Of a stretch of 11,474 bases of DNA, positions 1 through 6,013 are shown piece by piece. Origin of the DNA: JAGZEG01 sp963930185. Its GTDB lineage: Bacteria > Actinomycetota > Coriobacteriia > Coriobacteriales > UMGS124. Each line of letters starts with the position of its first letter. Position 1 is the stretch's first letter. The translations under genes and the position numbers were made by a program. The stretch spans positions 1-11,474 of the forward strand of contig CAWVLT010000026.1 of assembly GCA_963930185.1 (NCBI GenBank), in the 5' to 3' direction. The notes under the pieces are model-generated. The model saw nothing but the letters and a program-made list of their open reading frames with translations, had not been told where the DNA came from and did no database searches.

Positions 1-2
1 CA

Positions 3-28
3 CGGCCGCTGCGGCCCGGCCGCTGCGG
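3..28. repeat. 14-bp-period tandem repeat, two copies
   Basis: The 12-base unit CGGCCGCTGCGG occurs at 3-14 and again at 17-28, separated by CC, so the period is 14 bases. It lies at the window edge, so further copies upstream cannot be excluded. Each copy contains the self-complementary CGGCCG. No function is assigned; it may belong to the 3' end or terminator zone of a gene outside the window. Confidence 0.5.
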
Positions 29-34
29 TACCAT

Positions 35-76
35 GCCCCTCCGGGGCCCATCTAAAGCCCCCGGCTATGCCGGGGG
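35..76. terminator. pair of GC-rich hairpins, terminator-like
   Basis: Two stem-loops follow each other: GCCCC/GGGGC with a 3-base loop (35-47), and a perfect 8-bp stem CCCCCGGC/GCCGGGGG with loop TAT (58-76). The second is flanked by AAA on its left, so on the minus strand it is followed by CTTTAG, a poor U tract. On the plus strand it is followed by ATTGG. It could be a weak terminator for a gene outside the window, or secondary structure left at a rearrangement point. It sits immediately upstream of where recognisable flavoprotein sequence begins. Confidence 0.35.
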
Positions 77-514
77 ATTGGTTACTCCATTGTCAAGCCT
101 GGCGGTGACGTGCGTGGCTACGCCAAGCTCGGCCTGTTCGTTGACGCTGACACCATTGAGGAGCTTGCCGAGAAGTGCGGGATCGACGCCGAGGGCTTGG
201 TCGCGACCGTCGAGGCGTACAAGGGCTACGTGGCCGCAGGGGAGGATCCGGAGTTTGGCCGCGCCATGCTCAACATGACGTTTGACGAGCCTCCGTTCCA
301 CGCGTGCCAGATGACCTGTCAGGCCCAGGGCACCTTCGGCGGCATCAAGTGCGACGTGGACGCCCAGTGCCTCGACGCCAACGATGCGCCGATCCCCGGC
401 CTGTACGCTGTCGGCGAGAGCGCCTCGATCGGCACCTATGGCGCCAACCCGGCTTCGGTGAACGTCGTGTTCGGATCCATCGCGGGCACGAATGCGGCCG
501 AGTACGTGGGGTAG
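68..514 (+). pseudogene. C-terminal fragment of FAD-dependent fumarate-reductase-type flavoprotein
   Basis: The translated segment resembles the C-terminal end of the flavocytochrome c / fumarate reductase flavoprotein family (FAD-binding domain 2). It shows a cap-domain stretch (ADTIEELAEKCGIDAEGL, then VEAYKGYVAAGEDPEFGR), followed by the segment that closes the FAD domain: GTFGGIKCDVDAQ, IPGLYAVGE, and GTYGANPASVNVVFGSIAG. Family members are usually about 450-600 residues; here only about 145 remain. The N-terminal dinucleotide-binding GxGxxG motif and most of the substrate-binding cap are absent. The frame is open back to an in-frame TAA at 53-55. A GTG at 110 could start a 134-residue product, but no good Shine-Dalgarno sequence precedes it. 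The stop is TAG at 512-514. It could not be a working oxidoreductase alone. Whether the rest lies upstream of the window after a frameshift or rearrangement cannot be seen. Family assignment is confident; the pseudogene call is inference. Confidence 0.75.
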
Positions 515-565
515 GGATAAGGCCAGCTGCGCGCGGGTTGGCCAATGGCGGCGACCTGCGTGCGC

Positions 566-593
566 CCCTGCCCGTCCGTGCGGACGGGCAGGG
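566..593. other. perfect 12-bp stem-loop without T tract
   Basis: CCCTGCCCGTCC (566-577) pairs perfectly with GGACGGGCAGGG (582-593) across the tetraloop GTGC. No run of T follows on either strand, so it does not look like a classical intrinsic terminator. It lies 50 bases past the stop of the flavoprotein fragment and 30 bases before a true terminator. It may protect an RNA 3' end or assist termination. Confidence 0.6.
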
Positions 594-622
594 CTCTAGC
601 TGACTTGCTTTGCTTTCACATG

Positions 623-665
623 AAGGGAGGGCGCCCGCCTTGCTTGATGGGCGCCCTCCCTTTTT
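623..665 (+). terminator. strong intrinsic terminator between convergent genes
   Basis: A perfect 14-bp inverted repeat (AAGGGAGGGCGCCC at 623-636; GGGCGCCCTCCCTT at 649-662) encloses a 12-base loop and runs into TTTTT (661-665). On the plus strand this is a classical intrinsic terminator for the flavoprotein side. On the minus strand the same stem lies 40 bases beyond the pknB stop codon but is followed only by TTCATG, so it may also stop the kinase operon, less efficiently. Its place between converging genes fits a shared, bidirectional terminator. Confidence 0.85.
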
Positions 666-705
666 GCTTATGGCTGTCGAGCTGGTTGCTGATGCCTGGC
701 TTGTC

Positions 706-3183
706 CTAGTTCGCCGTGGTTGCGCTTGCCGGACTCGCGCCGTTGCTGAGCTCGGTGCCGCCACCCGTGTTACCGCTGTCACCGGAGGGCGTGTCGGTGC
801 CGCCGCCACTGCCCGTGCCCGGATCGACTGGTGCAACATAGTCGCTGTACACGTAGAGCGTCACCGTTGAGCCGGCGGCTACCTCGGTGCCTTCGCCCGG
901 GCTGGCATAGGCCACGGTTCCGGATAGCTCTGCTGAGGGCGCGGGACCGGCGTCGGCAATGGAGGGAATGAGCCCCCTGTTCGTTACGGAGTCCGAGGCT
1001 GACGCACTGCTCCAGCCGGTGACCGTCGGGACGGTCACCGTCGCCGGACCGCTCGAGAACACCACAGTTACCGTGCTGCCGGGGTCAACCATGGTGCCGG
1101 CTGCCGGGTTGATGGAGAGAACAGTGTCTTGCGTGGCGTTGCTGCTCTCCCAGCTCGGGTTCATGTATAGGCCTGCCGCCTCGAGCGCCGCTGCGGCGTC
1201 GTTGTAGCTCGCGCCGACAGCGATGCTGGGTACGGCCACCTGGGCGGGACCACTCGAGATGGTGAGGGTCACTACGGTGCCGCGGGCAATTTCGGAGCCA
1301 ACCGACGAGTCATAGTCGGAGTACATCACGTAGCCCCATGCCGTGTTGCTGTCATTAATCCAGACGGGGTTATTGCCTAGGCCGGCAGCGTCAAGCGTGG
1401 CGATGGCGTCCTCGTAGTACAGCCCCGACACCGTGGGCATCGTTGCGGGCTCGGGGCCCTTCGACAGGCCGTAGGTGATCTCGGTGCCCTTGGTCAGGGT
1501 CGCCGAGTTGCTCTGCGCGGGGTTGATGAGCAAAAACGTGCCCTCGGCCGCCTCGTTGTCATAGGCGTCCAGCGCGCTGTCATGGCGCGTCTTGAAGCCG
1601 GCTGCCTCGAGGGCCTGGATCGCCTCCTGCTCCTGCATGCCCTTGGTGAGCGTGGGTAGGGTGGCCGTCTCGGTGTTGCCTTCCGAGACCACGACGTTGA
1701 CCTTGGAGCCCTTGGCGGCCTGGGCGTTACCCGAGGGGTTCTGGCGGATGATTTGGCCCTTCTCCACGCTCGCGGAGCTCTCGGTGGTCTGCGTGCCGAG
1801 CTCAAGGCCGGCCTGCTGCAGCAGGGCCTGCGCTTGTGACACGGTCTTGCCTACCACACTGGGCACGGGAACCATCTCGCTGGCGGACGAATCGCTTGCA
1901 GAGGTGCCAGACGAGCTCGAGGCGCTGTTGGCTGCCGAGCTTGCTGCTGCTCCGCCGTTGTTGCGATCGGTCGTTGCGTTGCCCACGCATCCCCTCACGG
2001 CAAGCACGATGATGAGGACGACCACGATCACCGAGGCGCACACGATGGCCGCGATGGCCGCGCCCGACATACCGCTTTGCCGCTGTGCGGAGGACTCGCT
2101 CATGCGCGCGGGGGTCGCGGTCGCGCGCCCCGCGGTGCCAGGGCGGCCGTTGGTGGCGCGGTTCATTCCCACGGTGCCGCCGGCACCACTCGTCGCGGGG
2201 CCCACGTTGGCCATCTTGCGCGTGCCCTGGCCGGCCTGGATGCGCCGGGTTGGCTCGGTCATACCCTTCATGCGCGTGGTCGTGGCCGCGCCGCCCTTCA
2301 GCACGGTGGTGGTTCCCTGGCCGGCGCGCACGCTGGCAACGGGGGAGAAGCCGATGGGACGCCCCACGATGTAGTTGTTGAGAACGCGGCGCAGCTCGTC
2401 GGCGGTCTGGAAGCGCATGGCGGGGTCCTTGGCCATGCACTTCATGATGATAGCCTCGAGGTTGTCATCCACGTTGGGGTTGATCTCGCTGGGCGGGACG
2501 GGCTCCTCGTTGACCTGCTTGAGGGCGACGCTCACGGCGTCGTCACCGTCGAAGGGCAGCTTGCCGGTGGCGGCCTCGTACATCACCACGCCCAGCGAGT
2601 ACAGGTCGCTGGTGGGGCCGAGCTCCTTGCCCTGCGCCTGCTCGGGCGAGACGTAGTGGGCGGTGCCCAGCACCGAGTTGGTCTGCGTGAGGTGCGAGTT
2701 CTTGGCCCGCGCGATGCCAAAGTCCATCACCTTGGCGTCGCCGTTGGGCTGGATCATGATGTTCTGCGGTTTGATGTCGCGGTGGATGATGTCGTGCGCG
2801 TGCGCAACCGACAGCGCCGAGCACACCTGCGCGCCGATCTGGGCAACCTTGCGCGGGGCCAGCGCCCCGTGGCTGCGGATGCCCGTCTTGAGGTCGGTGC
2901 CCCGCAGGTACTCCATGATGATGTAGTAGGTGTCGCCCTCCTTGCCCCAGTCGTAGACGCTCACGATGTAGGGGCTCTGCAGGGCGGCCGCCGCCTGTGC
3001 CTCCTGCTTGAAGCGCGCGGCGAACGCCGGGTCCGCCGCGTAGCGCGACAGCATGACCTTGATGGCCACCAGCCGGTCGAGCGTCTGGTCCACGCCTCGA
3101 TATACGGTTGCCATGCCTCCGCTGCCGACCTGCGACTGCACCACGTAGCGGCCGCCGAAGACCGTTCCTCTCTCTATCGCCAT
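706..3183 (-). CDS. pknB: PknB-type Ser/Thr protein kinase with five PASTA domains
   Basis: This is a transmembrane eukaryotic-like Ser/Thr kinase of 825 residues that, by family, senses muropeptides or lipid II outside the cell and phosphorylates cell-wall and division proteins inside. The kinase domain spans about residues 12-275: glycine loop GSGGMATV (20-27), catalytic K42, HRD with D136, DFG at 154-156, an activation segment with GTAHYVSPE (173-181), and R257 near its end. A Thr/Gly/Arg-rich juxtamembrane linker (about 285-373) follows, with TTT repeats. One membrane helix (about 374-396) is followed by a Ser/Ala linker and five PASTA repeats (about 437-502, 505-577, 580-646, 648-714, 715-782), then a Gly/Ser/Thr tail. 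The ATG at 3183 is supported by AAGGAG at 3193-3198 with a 9-base spacer. It is the last gene of the unit, 41 bases after the RodA-PbpA stop. All catalytic residues are present. The PknB role is assigned by PASTA content and gene order; PknA of mycobacteria has no counterpart here. Confidence 0.95.
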   Translation of the reverse strand: MAIERGTVFGGRYVVQSQVGSGGMATVYRGVDQTLDRLVAIKVMLSRYAADPAFAARFKQEAQAAAALQSPYIVSVYDWGKEGDTYYIIMEYLRGTDLKTGIRSHGALAPRKVAQIGAQVCSALSVAHAHDIIHRDIKPQNIMIQPNGDAKVMDFGIARAKNSHLTQTNSVLGTAHYVSPEQAQGKELGPTSDLYSLGVVMYEAATGKLPFDGDDAVSVALKQVNEEPVPPSEINPNVDDNLEAIIMKCMAKDPAMRFQTADELRRVLNNYIVGRPIGFSPVASVRAGQGTTTVLKGGAATTTRMKGMTEPTRRIQAGQGTRKMANVGPATSGAGGTVGMNRATNGRPGTAGRATATPARMSESSAQRQSGMSGAAIAAIVCASVIVVVLIIVLAVRGCVGNATTDRNNGGAAASSAANSASSSSGTSASDSSASEMVPVPSVVGKTVSQAQALLQQAGLELGTQTTESSASVEKGQIIRQNPSGNAQAAKGSKVNVVVSEGNTETATLPTLTKGMQEQEAIQALEAAGFKTRHDSALDAYDNEAAEGTFLLINPAQSNSATLTKGTEITYGLSKGPEPATMPTVSGLYYEDAIATLDAAGLGNNPVWINDSNTAWGYVMYSDYDSSVGSEIARGTVVTLTISSGPAQVAVPSIAVGASYNDAAAALEAAGLYMNPSWESSNATQDTVLSINPAAGTMVDPGSTVTVVFSSGPATVTVPTVTGWSSASASDSVTNRGLIPSIADAGPAPSAELSGTVAYASPGEGTEVAAGSTVTLYVYSDYVAPVDPGTGSGGGTDTPSGDSGNTGGGTELSNGASPASATTAN

Positions 3184-3192
3184 ATCAGAGAG

Positions 3193-3198
3193 CTCCTT
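3193..3198 (-). promoter_or_regulatory. ribosome binding site of pknB
   Basis: AAGGAG on the minus strand, nine bases before the pknB ATG. It lies in the 41-base gap after the RodA-PbpA stop, the only real gap inside the operon, so pknB is likely to be initiated independently rather than by termination-reinitiation. Confidence 0.75.
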
Positions 3199-3224
3199 CC
3201 CCGCACTGCGCGATGTGCACCATG

Positions 3225-6011
3225 CTAATTCCCCCCAGAAGAAAGTGCGGCCAGCGCCGACTGCATCACATTACCTGCAATGGTCGTCGCCGTGTGCTCC
3301 GCGTCGTTTTCGATCACCACGGCTATCGCCACGGTGGGATTGTCGTAGGGCGCGTACCCGATGAACCAGGCGTCGGGGTTGTCGCCGCTCGTCTCGGCGG
3401 TACCGGTCTTGCCGGCCACGTCGACGCCGGCGATGGCCGCCGCGCCGCCGGTGCCCGAGCTCACGGTGGTGAGCATTGCCTCGCCCACCTGCTGGGCGGT
3501 GGCCGTGGAGATCGCCTGCCCTAGCGAGTGGGGCGTGGTGGAGCTTACGATCAGGCCGTTGGCGTCGGTGATGGCCTCCACCACGTAGGGTTCCATGACC
3601 TGGCCGCCGTTGGCAATGGCCGCCGCGATCACGGCGTTCTGCATGACGGTGGTCTGCGGGCCGGCGGGGCTTTCGTGCGAGCCCACGGGCTGGCCGGCGC
3701 CCGCCCAGGCCGTCTCCCACTCGGTCATCTCGGCTGCGTCGGGCATGAGCGAGGGCACCGTGGTGAAGTCAAGGCCCAGCGAGGTGCCGTAGCCAAACGA
3801 GCGCGCGGCGTTCACGAGGGTCTGCGCGCCCATCTGCGTTGCCAGCTGGCCGAACACGGTGTTGGCCGAGTAGGCGAAGGCGGTGCGCAGGTCGATCTCG
3901 CCGTAGTCGTCGCCGTTGATGTTGGTCACCACGCCCCCGCCGATCTCGAGCGTGCCGGGCGCGGCGTACACGGCGTCGAGCGTGGTGATGCCGCTTTCCA
4001 GCGCAGCGGCGAGCGTCACGGTCTTGAAGGTGGAGCCGGGCGTATAGAGCGCCTGCGTGGTGCGGTCGAACAGCGGGCTGTTCTCGCCGCCGGTGGTGAG
4101 CAGCGTCTCCAGCTCCTCGTTTGCGTAGGTGGGCGAGGAGGCCTTCGCGAGCACGGCGCCGGTGGAGGGGTCGAGCACCACGATGGCGCCCACGTACCCC
4201 TGCAGCGCCGCCTCGGCCGCCGCCTGGATGCGCGAGTCGATGGTGAGCACCACGTCGTTGCCCGTGGTGGGCGCGCCGGCCACGTCGTTGAGGGCGCTTC
4301 CCCAGTCGGAGTAGTCGGTCGAGCCGGTGAGCGTGGCGTCGTAGGTGGACTCGATGCCCGTGCTGCCGTAGCGCGTGGACAGGTAGCCCACCGTGTGGGA
4401 GGCGAGCTGCCCCTGCGGGTAGCTGCGCACGTAGGTGCCGTCCTGCTGGCGCACGCTCTCGGCGAGCACCACGCCGTCCGAGGTCAGGATGGACCCGCGG
4501 TCCACGTAGGCCTTGCGGGCGATGGTGTGGTTGTTGGAGGGCATGTCCTTGATCTCGTCGGCCCTGATCACCTGGATGTAGGCGAGGTTGGCGATGAGCA
4601 TGGCGAACAGCACGGCAAAGATCGCCGTGAGCGCGGTCAGGCGCTTGGAGAGGGCGCGCCGTCCCAGGACGCCGCTCTCGGGCGTGTCCAGGTGCAGGGC
4701 GGCCATCGAGCGGCCCTTGGCGACGCCGGTGCCGTCGATCTCGACCTGCGTGCCCGTGCCCTCGTCGCCGCAGCGAAGAAGCAGGCCCACGATGATGAAG
4801 CTGGCGAGAAGCGAGCTTCCGCCCTGGCTCATGAACGGGAGCGTCACGCCGGTCAGGGGGATGAGCTTGGTCACGCCTCCCACGATCAGAAACGCCTGGA
4901 ACGAGATGGCCGAGGTCAGGCCGACCGCCATGAAGGCGGACAGGTCGCTCTTCGCGCGCGCCGCGGTGAGAAAGCCGCGCACGGTGAACAGCATGAACAG
5001 CAGAAGCACCGCCGAGGCGCCGAGTAGGCCCATCTCCTCGGCGATGGCGGAGAAGATGAAGTCGCTGGCCACCACGGGGATGAGCGTGGGCATGCCCTGG
5101 CCGATGCCGGTGCCGAACAGGCCACCGTCGGCCATGGAGTACAGCGACTGGACGATCTGCAGGCCCGATCCCGAGGGGTCGGCGAACGGGTCGAGCCAGA
5201 TGGAGACGCGCGTGCGAACGTGACCGAAGAGGTGATAGGCTGCCACGCCGCCTATGGCGAGCAGGATGAGGGCGACGATGGGGTAGAAGAGGCGCCCCGT
5301 CGCCACGTAGAGCATCACCAGGAAGATGACGAAGAACAGAAGCGCGCTGCCCAGGTCGCGCTCGTACACCACGACGAGCAGCGAGATGGCCCACATGACC
5401 AGCAGAGGCAGAAGCATCCTCAGCCGGGGGATCTTGAGGCCCAGGACCTGGCGGTTTGCAATGGCGAGCAGCTCTCGGTTCTCCGACAGGAACCCTGCCA
5501 GGAAGATGACCACGAGCACCTTTGAGATCTCGCCGGGCTGGAAGGAGAACAGGCCGAAGAAGTTCACCCACAGCTGGCTTCCGCCCGACTCGAAGCCCAC
5601 GAAAATGGGCAGCAGCAGCAGCGCGACGCCGAAGATGCCGAAGGTGTACTTGTAGCGGGCGAGCTTCTCGAGGTTGCGTACCACCAGCAGCGTCAGCACC
5701 ATGGCGAGGACGCTCAGGAACAGCCAGAGCACCTGGCGGTTCGCCGAGCTCGGGTCAAGGCGCGTCACGAAGGTTATGCCGATGCCCGACAGCACGAACA
5801 CGATGGGCATGATGGCCGGGTCGGCCCCTGGCGCCAGGAAGCGCGTGGCGATGTGCGCGGCGGCGAAGGCGACGGTGAGGCCGATGGGCACCACGAACGA
5901 ACCGAGGGTCAGCGCGCTGCCCTGCTGGGCGAGAAACATCGCGTACAGCAGAAACACCGGCACCGCGCCGGCCAGGAGCAGCAGCAGCTCTGTGTTGCGA
6001 CGCCGTCCCAT
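3225..6011 (-). CDS. rodA-pbpA: RodA-PbpA fusion: SEDS glycosyltransferase joined to class B penicillin-binding protein
   Basis: One uninterrupted frame of 928 residues encodes both halves of the peptidoglycan synthase that is normally two proteins. Residues 1-413 are a SEDS (RodA/FtsW) lipid II polymerase with about 12 membrane helices. Family motifs are FQPGE (E161), ERDLG (D219), LDPFADP (273-279), SDFIFSAIAEE (D317, matching the catalytic Asp262 of E. coli RodA) and SQGGSS (395-400). A cytoplasmic linker (about 414-457) leads to a membrane helix (458-479) and a class B transpeptidase: YVDRGSI (502-508), STFK with nucleophile S660 and K663, SAN at 715-717, and KTGT at 868-871. The halves match separate RodA and PbpA in length and order. 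The start is ATG at 6011, two bases after the phosphatase stop, with GAGGG upstream. Sequence in the same frame further upstream (to 6617) is the phosphatase gene read out of frame. RodA rather than FtsW is chosen by gene order. An internal ATG at 4706 could also yield a free 493-residue PBP. Confidence 0.93.
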   Translation of the reverse strand: MGRRRNTELLLLLAGAVPVFLLYAMFLAQQGSALTLGSFVVPIGLTVAFAAAHIATRFLAPGADPAIMPIVFVLSGIGITFVTRLDPSSANRQVLWLFLSVLAMVLTLLVVRNLEKLARYKYTFGIFGVALLLLPIFVGFESGGSQLWVNFFGLFSFQPGEISKVLVVIFLAGFLSENRELLAIANRQVLGLKIPRLRMLLPLLVMWAISLLVVVYERDLGSALLFFVIFLVMLYVATGRLFYPIVALILLAIGGVAAYHLFGHVRTRVSIWLDPFADPSGSGLQIVQSLYSMADGGLFGTGIGQGMPTLIPVVASDFIFSAIAEEMGLLGASAVLLLFMLFTVRGFLTAARAKSDLSAFMAVGLTSAISFQAFLIVGGVTKLIPLTGVTLPFMSQGGSSLLASFIIVGLLLRCGDEGTGTQVEIDGTGVAKGRSMAALHLDTPESGVLGRRALSKRLTALTAIFAVLFAMLIANLAYIQVIRADEIKDMPSNNHTIARKAYVDRGSILTSDGVVLAESVRQQDGTYVRSYPQGQLASHTVGYLSTRYGSTGIESTYDATLTGSTDYSDWGSALNDVAGAPTTGNDVVLTIDSRIQAAAEAALQGYVGAIVVLDPSTGAVLAKASSPTYANEELETLLTTGGENSPLFDRTTQALYTPGSTFKTVTLAAALESGITTLDAVYAAPGTLEIGGGVVTNINGDDYGEIDLRTAFAYSANTVFGQLATQMGAQTLVNAARSFGYGTSLGLDFTTVPSLMPDAAEMTEWETAWAGAGQPVGSHESPAGPQTTVMQNAVIAAAIANGGQVMEPYVVEAITDANGLIVSSTTPHSLGQAISTATAQQVGEAMLTTVSSGTGGAAAIAGVDVAGKTGTAETSGDNPDAWFIGYAPYDNPTVAIAVVIENDAEHTATTIAGNVMQSALAALSSGGN
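4714..4718 (-). promoter_or_regulatory. possible internal ribosome binding site for a free PBP
   Basis: AAGGG on the minus strand stands seven bases before an in-frame ATG (4706-4704, residue M436) placed exactly where a stand-alone PbpA would begin. It may be a relic of the unfused gene or may still start a separate transpeptidase. It may also be chance in GC-rich coding sequence. Confidence 0.3.
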
Positions 6012-6013
6012 GG

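Noticed and set aside
80..89. GGTTACTCCA at 80-89 and on the minus strand at 11431-11422, as possible terminal repeats of a mobile element
   Set aside because: A ten-base match is expected by chance in a window this size, and no transposase, integrase or target duplication is present.
3528..5027. 499-residue plus-strand open frame opposite RodA-PbpA
   Set aside because: It is His/Gly/Arg/Ala-rich, has no recognisable domain and mirrors the well-supported minus-strand gene. Long antisense frames are expected in GC-rich DNA.
3769..5571. 600-residue minus-strand frame overlapping the fusion gene
   Set aside because: It is a +1/-1 reading of the SEDS-PBP gene, dominated by Arg, Gly and His, with no membrane helices or catalytic motifs.
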